Shown: positions 10,651 to 20,132 of the stretch, piece after piece
Layout of the letters: each line of letters starts with the position of its first letter
Position numbering within the stretch: the stretch's first letter is position 1
Source of the DNA: Epiperipatus broadwayi
Lineage: Eukaryota; Onychophora; Udeonychophora; Euonychophora; Peripatidae
DNA length: 64,000 nt
Direction of reading: 5' to 3'
Assembly (NCBI GenBank): GCA_028023455.1
Contig: JAQFVV010000446.1
Coordinates: forward strand, 1-64,000
The notes under the pieces: generated by a model
What the model was told of the DNA's origin: nothing
What the model saw: the letters and a program-made list of their open reading frames with translations, nothing else
The model's database searches: none
Made by a program: the position numbers and the translations under genes

Positions 10651-12698
10651 TATAACGATCGAAATGGAAGTGAAGATCGAATCTAACCGCAAAATGGTAT
10701 CTGCTCTACAAGGCGCCATCTAGGCATTTAAACCTAGAAAAATTTATAGAGTAGGCAGATACGCGCTGTTAAGATTCCACTTTATTTAAATATTCTGATC
10801 GTTAGCCCAAGTCACTAGCTCAGCGGAGACACAGAGATAAAAATCCATATCTTAATTTATATCTTAAATATCAATAAATAAAAGCCACTGCCAGAAATTA
10901 ACACATAAAAATATTTATTTACGCACATATAAAATAACATTTAAATTTTGAGGAATAAGTTTAACATTTTAGATTTTTATATTAACTTTTAATTTTACAT
11001 TTAACTAAGTTTCAATGAGTTTAATATTTTATTTAGATAGTCAAGTATGAATAGACTACATAGATCTGCATTTGAAAAGAAAATATTCTTCCCTGATTTA
11101 ACCTTAGGCAACAAATTTCGCAATCAACTGGCGCCAATCCATCTGATACATTCATGTATTCAATGTAGCATGTTACGACAACACAAAATACTATACTGTC
11201 AGGAATGTACATCTGAACAATAAGTAGAAATAGAGAAGACATTGACTCTCCACCAACAGGAATGTGACATCTGTTGGCGAGTAGAACAATAAACAAAAAA
11301 CTCCATAGGAATGGACTGCGGTCTTCTGCCGACTTACAAACCCATCCATAGGCAAACAGAAAGTGTGTGGCATATATATGCAATCCTGCCCGAAGCGGAT
11401 CTCATACTACATCTACAATTACACAAATATATCCAATCCATTGAACCAATTCAACTACAAAATGAATAACCTAAGATTACTCTCCCTTAATATAACTTTA
11501 CAAAACTATATAGCCATTCACGCCCGACTTAAATTTAACATTTAGATACGTTCGCACAAATGAATTTTATAAAATTTGTTTTAAAATGTTGAGTATAGAT
11601 CAGCTGCACAGATTCCATGGTCAACATCCCAAATTAAACACAACCGATCAAAATATAAAGTCATCGATAAGAGTCACTTGCATAGGGAATATACAAATAC
11701 CATTAGCATTCATCGTAAGATGCTTGCAGTGATATCATTGACATATATTCTAATCGAATGTGAAAACCACAACATTATCAACCCCTAACGAATCTATGCA
11801 ATGTCTATACCCAACCTTATATTTCATTTAAAATTTAAACAACAAATAATTTATACAATAAGAGAAAAAAAAATGGAAATGATTTTTATCAATCGGAAAA
11901 CATATAAAATTAAACATTATTAATTTGATTTAAAAACTTACAAAAGTCAGATAAGAGTCCGTTTTTAACATTTAAGTTGGCTTGTTTATCAATTTATAAA
12001 ACTTGACAAAAGTTCTTAATTGATTTTAACAATTGTTCATTTCATATAGCTTATGGTAGAAGAGTCCAGGTTCCTGTTTTTAATTCCCACGATGCCTCCA
12101 TTGGAAGATAATGTTCTGGAGATAGCAATAGCTGGTTCAAGGTATCACAGTCTTTTTCTTTTTTAAATAGAGAGTGTGGTATGTGCGTCCTACCACAACT
12201 CTCAAACACAACGCTGGAACTCCCGAAAAAACTGTATTTCCCTTTTTATATTATCCACACGGATTCAATCAACAAAACGTCACTAATCCATCACTTTCGT
12301 TAGGGTCCGAGCCAAGGCTTAGTGCTTCCATTGGTCAAGCTAATTTCTTTTTATTTTCTTATCTATCTTTCATCAGATCATTTTAATTATACAAGAGCCC
12401 AAGGGCCAGTTTGGTTTTCGATAATTCATAAACAATCATTTCCATTTTCAGATTACGAGAATTAATTAATACCTGTTTTTATTTTTAAATCTTGTACTTT
12501 TTTTTTTTTATAAAAAAGTATGTTCAAATACTTATTTATTTTTTTTAAAAAAAAAAAAATTTTTAAAGTTTGGCATCTGTGCGAATGTATATACGTTTAA
12601 CAAACATTTTAATTTTAGCGTTTAGTTTTTTACTTTTATTTGCGAACTTTTAAGTTTTTATTTAAATTAATGTAACGACATATTTATATATCATTACA
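10651..12698 (-). mobile_element. Solo LTR, 2.05 kb (copy A)
   Basis: It aligns along its length with 48899-50953. It starts TATAACGATCG (G of the TG terminus mutated) and ends CATTACA. It is flanked on both sides by 'atat' within AT runs. The shared TGTAAC/GTTACA termini, 4-bp target duplication and a minus-strand TATA box (TATAAAAAGGG, near 12240-12252) support an LTR read on the minus strand. No internal region or second LTR lies nearby, so it is best explained as a recombined solo LTR. The 116-codon minus frame (11033-11383) lies wholly inside and lacks recognisable domains. Confidence 0.72.
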
Positions 12699-12777
12699 AT
12701 ATATATACACACTAAATATGTAACATAAGAAATGTAAACAAATCGTATTTAACACATTTTTATTTATTTTCATTGTT

Positions 12778-12870
12778 AAAAGAGGTTGCCTTGACAACAG
12801 TTTGAGATTATTGATTTTTATTGTTATTGGGATTGTTAAAGTGTAGACTGGTTTTAATAATTACTTTATC
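12778..12870 (+). repeat. Dispersed repeat, family G
   Basis: 'aaaagaggttgccttgacaa', 'ttattgggattgtta' and 'gactggttttaat' recur in order at 54760-54850. The remainder up to about 13005 is unassigned. Confidence 0.55.
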
Positions 12871-13004
12871 TCGTAGAAATGCATATGTATGTAATTATTG
12901 TTAAAGTAGAAAGCACAAATGCATTTTATTCACTTACGATTAAAAAATTCAATTGTAAGTATATTCTCAACAATTTTTTTGTGCTAATTTATCATAATGG
13001 TTAA

Positions 13005-13630
13005 AATTAATGATCAAATTAAACTTGCATTGAGTGGGTTTGGTAGAAATAACTTCTTATTAAAAACAAATATGTCTATTTTTTAAGAAAGATTTTTAAT
13101 AGATGTGTTTAGCATTTCTTACTCATAGATTGAAGAGTTGGATATTTATAGACTAGTTTATCTGTTCTTGCTTCTGGATTCAAGACTTGGACATTTATAG
13201 ATGTGTTCACAAGTTCTTACTTATGGATTCAAAACTAAGTAATTCAGAGACTTCAAACCACTCAACACAATATATTAATAAATGTATTAGGATAAGAAGA
13301 AATTGCAAAGGAAATATGAGTGACAGAACAAACAGATATCACTAACAACACAGACAAAATTTAAAAATTGAAATGAAAATGGGTTGAATAGATTTTCCAG
13401 AAGAGATAATAATAGATGAATAATATAAGTCTATATCCGGATTCCAAGAGATTGTAAAAGATTTAAAAAGAGAATATATCTGAGATGGATCGATGATACA
13501 AGGAGATTTACTTGAATGTTATGGAAAAGAAAAGCTAGAGATAAAAGAAAGTGTATTAAACTTGCAAAGAAGTTTATCCTACAATAAATTGATTTTGGTT
13601 GAAAATAATGATGGTGATCATAATAACTCG
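13005..13630 (+). pseudogene. Decayed 3' fragment of the RTE-like LINE
   Basis: Broken reading frames follow the C-terminal part of the reverse transcriptase encoded at 14640-16397 in the same order. It can be followed from the 'ttggtagaaataac' block through 'agattccaagagattgtaaaag' (with changes) to the final 'tttatcctacaataaatt'. Many stops and indels are present. A segment reading roughly 'gttcttacttatggattcaa' is present about three times between 13110 and 13240, a local tandem duplication. Confidence 0.75.
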
Positions 13631-13739
13631 TTTATATAGAATGAAATTTTATTTTTGTGATGAAGTTTTTTTTTTAGATAACAATTCTGAGTTATACTGC
13701 ATACTTTTATAAATGCATACAAGTATGATTAAATAGATC

Positions 13740-14255
13740 AGATTTATAGAATTAAACTTGGATGGAATGTTTTTGTTAGAAGCAACATTGTTTTAAAAGA
13801 AAATATGCCAGTGTATTTAAAAAGAAAGATTTTAATAAATATGTTTATCAGTTTTTATTTATCGATATAAGATCTGAACATTTAATACAAGAGCAATACA
13901 TAGACTTCAAGCCACTCTGTGAAGTATGGAGAGATGCATGTTAGGAATAACAGAAAGAATTGAAAACTAAATACACGGGTAAGGGAAGAAACAGGTGTTA
14001 CTGATATTATTAAAAAATGACGAAACTGAAATGGAACTGGACTGTATATGTTGCTAGAAGGGATGATAATAGATAGACAGTTGAAATATGCTGTCCAAGA
14101 GATTATAAAAAAACATAAAATGAGATTTTGATGGATGAAATGAAAAAGTATGCAGAGACGATATGGAGAAGAAAGGTTAGAGATCGAGAAACTGGATTAA
14201 AATTGGAGAGACTTTCATCTTGCAGTGGATTAAAAAAAATGACAATGAAGTCAGA
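13740..14255 (+). pseudogene. Second decayed 3' fragment of the RTE-like LINE
   Basis: It runs from 'agaattaaacttgg' to 'cttgcagtggattaaaa', matching the last 170 or so codons of the element at 14632-17920, with stops and frameshifts. It is a separate 5'-truncated insertion from the copy just upstream, because the same segment is represented twice. Confidence 0.75.
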
Positions 14256-14394
14256 CTTATATAATCTAATTTTCATAATGCTAAATAATTCTCCGTTGGT
14301 GTAATTATAATTATATATATATATATATATAAAGCAAGTCATATATAATGTGGCATTGCTTTTATAAAATAGCTTGTATTTACAAAAATGTAAT

Positions 14395-14525
14395 AGAGAG
14401 AGCATACCAATGGCTCAAACAAGCTCTTTAATTGATAAGTGCAGTAAAATAAAATATTTAAAATCTATATCGTATCTTCACTTATCAATTAAGAGCTTGT
14501 TTGAGCTATTGCTACGCTCTCTGAA
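14395..14525. repeat. Hairpin with arms of about 47 bp
   Basis: Left arm 14395-14442 and right arm 14479-14525 are inverted copies ('ctcaaacaagctctt' against 'aagagcttgtttgag') with a few mismatches. They are separated by 36 bp. It could be a minimal foldback element. An (AT)n run lies just upstream at about 14313-14332. Confidence 0.75.
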
Positions 14526-14565
14526 TTATATATAAGTGTATATATAAACAAGCATCTATTTTTAT

Positions 14566-14631
14566 AGCGCGATGTTTATAATTGTAATTCACTAAATATC
14601 AGCCTTTTACAGCTACTGTACATGCGCTTTT
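14566..14631 (+). repeat. Left half of a 332-bp-type repeat split by a LINE
   Basis: 'tagcgcgatgtttata' and 'acatgcgctttt' occur in the same order as in the array at 2655-3811. The right half resumes at 17921. The 12 bp 14620-14631 are the left copy of the target duplication. Confidence 0.7.
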
Positions 14632-14639
14632 CATCATTA

Positions 14640-16397
14640 TCAACCATTATCAATCCACTGCAGGATGAAGGTCTCTCCAAGTTTAATCCATCTTCTCCGA
14701 TCTTTAGCTTCTCTTCTCCACATCACCCCTACACATTTTCTTATTTCATCCATCCATCTTACATGTGGTCTCCTTCTGGGTCTTTTACAATCTCTTGGAA
14801 TCCAGTTTAAAATTTCAATTGTCCATCTATTATCATCTCTTCTAGCAATATGTCCAGCCCAACTCCACTTCAATCTTTTAATTTTTTCAATGAGGTCAGT
14901 AACACCTGTTTGTTCTCTTACCCATACACTGCGTTTTCGATCTCTTCTTGTTACTCCCAACATACATCTCTCCATACTTCTTTGAGTGGTCTGAAGTCTC
15001 TGTATTGATCTTCTATTAAGTGTCCAAGTTTCAGATCCATAAGTAAGAACTGGTAAAACACATTTGTTAAAAACCTTTCTTTTCAAACACATAGGCATAT
15101 TTCCTTTTAATATCAAGTTATTTCTACCAAAAGCATTCCAACCAAGTTTAATTCTATGATTAATTTCCTCTATTATGTTTCCATCTGTATTAATAATCTG
15201 ACCAAGGTATTGGTAACTCTTAACTTCTTCTAATTCATCATAATCAATCTTTATTTTCATATTTTGAGCAAATCGATTAAACATTACTTTAGTCTTTTTA
15301 ACATTTATCTTTAGTCCTACTCTCCTACTTTCATCTGATAACTCCTGCAACATTTCCTGCAGCTCGGAAGCATTATTTGCAAAAACAACTACATCATCTG
15401 CGAAATCTAAATGACTTAAATAATCTCCATTTACTTTCACTCCTTTAGTTTCCCATTTTAATCCACAAAATACTTCTTGCAGCACTGCTGTAAAAAGTTT
15501 TGGAGATATGGAGTCACCTTGTCTTACACCTTTCTCAATGTTGACTTTTCCAGTATCATTATGTAATCTAATTGTTGCTGTTGCATTTTTATAAATATTC
15601 TTTAAAATATGACAATATCCTGGATCTATACCTTGATGATCCAATGCTTTAATCACTGAAGAAATGTTTATAGAATCAAATGCCTTTTCATAATCTACAA
15701 ATCCAAAACATAATGACAACTCATATTCATTTGTCCTTTCTATAACTTCTCTCAATACTTGAATATGATCTACTGTATTAAAACCAATTTTAAATCCAGC
15801 TTGTTCTCTTAGTTGTTGAAAATCCAAGGTTCTCTGTAGACGAGTTGTAATTATCTTGGTAAAAATTTTATATAAAACTGATAAAAGGCTGATAGGTCTG
15901 TAATTTCTAATATCTTCTTTATCACCTTTTTTAAATATTAATATTATTACTGCATTCTTCCAATCATCTGGTACATCTTTATCATTTAGACATTTGGTAT
16001 ATAACTTTGCTAATATTTTTTCTGTTTCTTCACCTGCTTCTTTTAATATATCAATTATAATTCCATCATTACCTGGAGCCTTTCCTTTTTTCATACATTT
16101 AATTGCATTTCTCACTTCTTCATTTAAAATTCTGGGCAATTCGGAAGATGTAATAGATATAGGAAGTACTTGTTCTTTATTACTATATAATTCTTGATAA
16201 AAATCTTCTACCAATTTCATAATGTCATCCCTCTTTTTAGTAATAATTCCATCTTTTTTCCTTATTGCAGATATAAATTTCCTACCAATACCAAAATGTT
16301 GTTTTACATTCTTAAGACTTTTATTTTCTTCTACAGCTTTTCTTGCTAGTTCACAGTTATACTTTCTTATATCATTTTCAACTCTTTTCCGCACCAT
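14640..16397 (-). CDS. LINE reverse transcriptase (RTE-like), separated by a frameshift from its endonuclease
   Basis: This 585-residue open frame holds the reverse transcriptase that copies the element's RNA at a nicked target. Visible blocks are KAPGNDG (106-112), NYRPIS (165-170), FVDYEKAFDS (233-242, catalytic Asp235), GVRQGDSISP (290-299) and LDFADD (330-335, catalytic Asp334/335; FADD replaces the commoner YADD). After the palm comes the thumb and a conserved C-terminal block (SYQYLGQ, then VLTYGSETWTL, SWAGHIARRDDNRWT, RPHVRWMDEI) ending near the element's 3' end. In related elements the endonuclease and RT form one protein. Here the first Met at 16397 follows the endonuclease stop by one base, so this start is probably not natural. 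The intact frame suggests recent activity. Confidence 0.88.
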   Translation of the reverse strand: MVRKRVENDIRKYNCELARKAVEENKSLKNVKQHFGIGRKFISAIRKKDGIITKKRDDIMKLVEDFYQELYSNKEQVLPISITSSELPRILNEEVRNAIKCMKKGKAPGNDGIIIDILKEAGEETEKILAKLYTKCLNDKDVPDDWKNAVIILIFKKGDKEDIRNYRPISLLSVLYKIFTKIITTRLQRTLDFQQLREQAGFKIGFNTVDHIQVLREVIERTNEYELSLCFGFVDYEKAFDSINISSVIKALDHQGIDPGYCHILKNIYKNATATIRLHNDTGKVNIEKGVRQGDSISPKLFTAVLQEVFCGLKWETKGVKVNGDYLSHLDFADDVVVFANNASELQEMLQELSDESRRVGLKINVKKTKVMFNRFAQNMKIKIDYDELEEVKSYQYLGQIINTDGNIIEEINHRIKLGWNAFGRNNLILKGNMPMCLKRKVFNKCVLPVLTYGSETWTLNRRSIQRLQTTQRSMERCMLGVTRRDRKRSVWVREQTGVTDLIEKIKRLKWSWAGHIARRDDNRWTIEILNWIPRDCKRPRRRPHVRWMDEIRKCVGVMWRREAKDRRRWIKLGETFILQWIDNG

Positions 16398-16398
16398 T

Positions 16399-17598
16399 TT
16401 ACAAAAATTCTAGATATTCAATCCTTTTTAATGCATCATTCTTGCATATCTTCATATTCCTTCTTTTCTTCATAAGTTCTCTAGTCTCAGTAGAAATTTT
16501 ATTAGTCAATTGCGGCTTTTTTCTACCAGCTATCTTTGTTGCAGTTTTTAAAAGTGTATCAGTTATTTTCATATTAATTTCATTCAAATCTGAATCATAT
16601 TCAAAATCTATTAATACTTGAAACCGATTTGTAAGTTCTAATTTAAATTCATTAGAATGTTTCTGAAGATTAGGAATATCAACTGTAAATATAGTTTTTC
16701 TTAATAATTTTTGTCTCTCTAGTTTTACATTAACATGTATCTTACCCCTTACTAATCGATGATCACTTCCTGTGTTAAATTTATTAAGAACATTACAATC
16801 TTGAAATATGTATTTTCTGTTAGTCAAAATATAATCCAATTCTGCTGTACCTTCATATGGATGCTTCCATGTCCATTTCCTTCTAACATTTTTCTCAAAA
16901 AAAGAATTCATAATATAAAGTTTTTCCTTCTCTGCAAACTCCACAAGTCTATGTCCTCTCTCATTTCTATTACCATAACCAAAATTACCTACAACACTTT
17001 CATCTTTCATTTGTTTACCAATTCTAGCATTAAAATCTCCCATAACAATTTTAAAATGTTGTTTACTCTGATCAAAAGCCTTTTGTACATCCATATAAAA
17101 ATCTTCTACTACTTCATCACTGTGAGAACCTGTTGGGGCATAAACCTGAATTATCTGCATTTGATATCTGCTATTAAGTTGTATAAGTAATCTTGCCACT
17201 CTGTCTGATACACCATCAATCTCCACAATATTGTTCTTCCACTTTTTATTTATAATGAATCCTACTCCACTTGTATTTTCAATATTTGTGCCTTTATAAT
17301 AGAGCATATGTCCACTTTTTAAATCAATTGTCTCTTCACCTTTTCTTCTAACTTCACAAAGTCCAATAATATCCCATTTAATATAAGAGAGTTCTTCTTC
17401 TAATTCTTGCAATCTTCCTTCACTTGAAAGTGATCTGCAGTTGTAAGTACCTAAATAAAAAGTCGTCATCAAATGGCAGCCTGGGTCCGCCTCCAGGATA
17501 TTCTTAGCACTCTCCGCCTTCGGCCACCAACCGCTGCCTTGGTTGGTGACTTTACAGCCTCCTGGGATTAAGGGCCATGCTTTATTTTTGTCTGTCAT
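16399..17598 (-). CDS. LINE apurinic-type endonuclease domain
   Basis: 399 residues of the exonuclease-endonuclease-phosphatase fold that nicks target DNA to prime reverse transcription. Motifs in order are TYNCRSL (Asn53), CEVRR (Glu82), QVYAPTG (Tyr153), GDFNARIG (Asp188, Asn190), NERGHRLVEFA (212-222) and SDH (278-280); all expected metal and phosphate ligands are present. The frame ends at TAA (16399-16401). It is shifted by one base at a T5 run (plus coordinates 16403-16407) relative to the RT frame. One extra T would explain the break, since the RT frame extends upstream of its first Met with family-like residues. Alternative starts exist at residue 44. The homologue in databases is often mislabelled 'craniofacial development protein 2'. 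Confidence 0.87.
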   Translation of the reverse strand: MTDKNKAWPLIPGGCKVTNQGSGWWPKAESAKNILEADPGCHLMTTFYLGTYNCRSLSSEGRLQELEEELSYIKWDIIGLCEVRRKGEETIDLKSGHMLYYKGTNIENTSGVGFIINKKWKNNIVEIDGVSDRVARLLIQLNSRYQMQIIQVYAPTGSHSDEVVEDFYMDVQKAFDQSKQHFKIVMGDFNARIGKQMKDESVVGNFGYGNRNERGHRLVEFAEKEKLYIMNSFFEKNVRRKWTWKHPYEGTAELDYILTNRKYIFQDCNVLNKFNTGSDHRLVRGKIHVNVKLERQKLLRKTIFTVDIPNLQKHSNEFKLELTNRFQVLIDFEYDSDLNEINMKITDTLLKTATKIAGRKKPQLTNKISTETRELMKKRRNMKICKNDALKRIEYLEFL

Positions 17599-17920
17599 AA
17601 TTGTATAATTGGGAAAAATCTTTATTATTTACACAAACATTCATTCTGCCTTATCAGGCACTGAGAAGAAAGACCATGGTGTTTCTTGATCTTAAACTCA
17701 GAGGTAAAAAGCCAATAAACTCACCACGCTGGCTAATGCGTGTTGGTGAGCAGCCCATCCATGTTCGTATACTATATGAATAAACATATAGTAATAACAG
17801 CTGCAACGACAAGAACGTATGGAGTGGACATTAGGAATTTGCCCTGTGCGGTTCCTTTAAGGCCTCCAAGAGGAATCAAAGGGTCTCCTTTCAGTTAATA
17901 GCAAACTCCTTTCTGCAGCC
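17599..17920 (-). other. 5' leader of the RTE-like LINE
   Basis: It lies between the endonuclease start and the right target duplication. It is distinctly less AT-rich than the flanks and contains 'aaaggaaccgcacagggcaa' on the minus strand. The small plus frame 17601-17783 is antisense. A role as internal promoter is expected for such elements but cannot be seen. Confidence 0.65.
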
Positions 17921-18180
17921 ACATGCGCTTTTATTGAGTGTTAAATAATAAATGAATACTTTTCAGTGCCCATACAAGATGCCAGTACTTAAGATTTGCC
18001 CATATATAAACATTTGGGTTCGGAAAGAATAGGTGGATTCATTGGATTCATTGTGGATTCATTGGATTCATTTTATTCCTTCTTAAATGCTATATCTTGT
18101 ATGGGCACTGAAAAGTATTCATTTATAAGTGTATATAATAAATTCTCAGCTTGCGGGATAACTATATTATACATCTCTTA
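17921..18180. repeat. Right half of split repeat, containing a 30-bp perfect inverted repeat
   Basis: 17921-17932 is the second target-duplication copy. 'ataaatgaatac' then continues the 332-bp-type repeat. 17951-17980 and 18094-18123 are perfect inverted copies (starting aatgaatacttttcagtgcc) enclosing 113 bp. The enclosed DNA has 'tggattcattggattcatt' duplications near 18032-18072. The right half therefore differs from the array at 2655 and may be a MITE derivative. Confidence 0.7.
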
Positions 18181-18437
18181 ATTGTCAGGACAGTTGACCA
18201 ATATTTCCTATCTTCTTAACATTACTTATCGTAACAGTGTTATTTGTGAAAATCGCCATACAGTAATGGAAATATTAGACTTAGGAGCATAAGCTCCTCC
18301 AAATCGATTCAAATTCTGACTTTACTTCTGAGCAATGAAGTTATTCAATTATTTTTATTTATTTACAAAAAATTAATGGATTAATCTGCTTTCAATGCAA
18401 AAATTAAAAAAGCATTAAATAAAATGTGGTAATTACA

Positions 18438-18991
18438 GATGGAAACATAATGGAGGAAATTAATCATATAATTAAACTTGGTTGGAGTGCTTTTGGTAGA
18501 AATAACTTGATACTAAAAGGAAATATGCCTATGTGTTTGAAAAGGATGGTTTTTAACAAATGTGTTTTACCAGTTCTTACTTATGGATCTGAGACTTGGA
18601 CACTTAATAGAAGAGCAATACAGAGACTTCAGACCACTCAAAGGAGTATGGAGAGATGTATGTTGGGAGTAACAAGAAGAGATCGAAAACACAATGTATG
18701 GGTAAGACAACAAACAGGTGTTACTGACCTTATTGAAAAAATTAAAAGACTGAAATGGAGTTGGGCTGGACATATTGCTAGAAGAGATGATAATAGATGG
18801 ACAATTGAAATTTTAAACTCGATTCCAAGAGATTGTAAAAGACCCAGAAAGAGACCACATGTGAGATGGATAGATGAAATAAGAAAATGTGCAGGGGTGT
18901 TGTGGAGAAGAGAAGCTAAAGATCAGAGAAGATGGATTAAACTTGGAAAGACCTTCATCCTGCAGTGGATTGATAATGGTTGATGATGACG
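18438..18991 (+). pseudogene. 5'-truncated RTE-like LINE copy
   Basis: An open frame of 185 codons (18426-18983) encodes only the C-terminal block of the reverse transcriptase (TDGNIMEEINH through FILQWIDNG). It is very similar to residues about 405-585 of the full element on the opposite strand at 14640-16397. It is flanked by 'aattaca' (18431-18437 and 18992-18998), a 7-bp target duplication. The catalytic domains are missing, so it is inactive. The frame is still open, showing recent insertion. Confidence 0.88.
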
Positions 18992-19282
18992 AATTACATT
19001 AATGAACTAAAATAAGTCTAGATGTGATGTACAATTTAATACCTTTATGCATACAAAAATTGTGGGAAGTAATTTCTTAACTGATTTAAAATATAATTCT
19101 TTCCAATATAATTTTATTTGTATATTTGAAACTTCTTGGATTCTCTTTATATTTATTATTGCAAATTAAAGAAGTTTAAAATCAATTAATTCCATCCCTA
19201 AGTTACCTGATTCTTAAACAGTAAAAATATGGTATACCTAGCTCTTTTTTTTATATTAAAATTAAATATTAATTGATAAGTT

Positions 19283-19515
19283 TTTCTCCGGGTATGACTT
19301 AAAAGCACTCTAAATATTGAATGAAGGAATCAAGAATAGAATGATTCCACCTATTCCTAGTTGCTCTGATATTTATAAGCATACCTTTGTCAACAATGTT
19401 GGTTATTCAGAGTGAAAGTAATTCTATTCTTGATTTCTTTATTCAACATTTAGAGTGAATAAACATCAAAATAAACATTTAGAGTGCTTTTAAGTCATAG
19501 CCTGAGGAAAGGTGA
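19283..19515. repeat. MITE-like inverted-repeat element
   Basis: The left arm (about 19286-19342: 'atgacttaaaagcactctaa', 'gaatcaagaatagaat') is inverted in the right arm (about 19420-19507: 'attctattcttgatt', then 'tagagtgcttttaagtcat'). The right arm carries an extra internal copy of 'aacatttagagtg'. A partial copy lies at 5180-5250. No coding capacity. Target duplication not identified. Confidence 0.7.
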
Positions 19516-20132
19516 TTTACTCCCTTTGTTTAGATATACATTGAGCTATGTTATAAAATTTATGATAAATCAGTCACTGTTGTGATATTTGGTTTAGATT
19601 ATTACAAAATATCTTAGATTAGCGTTCGGTATTTTACGCATTTATCTTGTTATACCTAACTGCAAAATCAATATAATTTAAATTATTGTGCTCACTATTA
19701 AAATTGATCAATTTTGAAATATCTATAAGATAAGATTTATATCACACCTTCTGAATTTATTTTATTAAAGCGTCTCTTAGAATCAGAAAGAATGTAGTAA
19801 ATTTAAAGATCATGTGTCTTGATTACAAGTTCTAACATGTTCTTCCTCGGGTGGTAATTTACAATATTAATTAACCGCGTAACTATTTTTGTATTGCTCA
19901 GTAACAAAATTTCCTGAACAATTAGTAATTAGATTTCAGAACCTAACTATGCGCTAAACTAATTATAATCGTTATTTGTAATTTTTGCTGAAAGCTGAAG
20001 AGAGTGAGTAATTAGAAAGTAAATCGCTATTTTGGACTAGCGTTCTCTGGTAATCTGTATTTTCACTGTTGAAATTGATTTTTTTATGTACAAGGATTCG
20101 AATATTAACCCTTCAAAATCAATAATTTTATC
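19516..20132. promoter_or_regulatory. Region upstream of the ankyrin gene
   Basis: AT-rich, with no clear TATA box or initiator that I can defend. The start at 20133 sits in a favourable context (A at -3, G at +4: atcATGG). It is the first ATG of the long frame, with stops upstream in phase. Confidence 0.35.

Larger units (their letters stand above)
14632..17920 (-). mobile_element. Full-length RTE-like non-LTR retrotransposon
   Basis: This is 3.29 kb between two copies of 'acatgcgctttt' (14620-14631 and 17921-17932). The flanks together rebuild a copy of the 332-bp repeat. In minus-strand order it has about 320 bp of 5' leader, an apurinic-type endonuclease frame, a reverse-transcriptase frame and a very short 3' end with GATAATGG-like tail units. 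One single-base shift separates the two frames; otherwise both are open, so this is a young copy. It is the only copy in the window with the endonuclease part; four or more other copies keep only the 3' end, the usual outcome of incomplete target-primed reverse transcription. The clade (RTE/BovB-like) is inferred from domain order, length and the conserved C-terminal block, not from a tree. Confidence 0.88.

Noticed and set aside
11033-11383. 116-codon minus-strand frame as a gene
   Set aside because: It lies inside solo LTR A, is not conserved as an open frame in copy B, and has no recognisable domain.
14622-17190. Several plus-strand frames of 60-143 codons across the LINE
   Set aside because: They are antisense shadows of the endonuclease and reverse-transcriptase frames.
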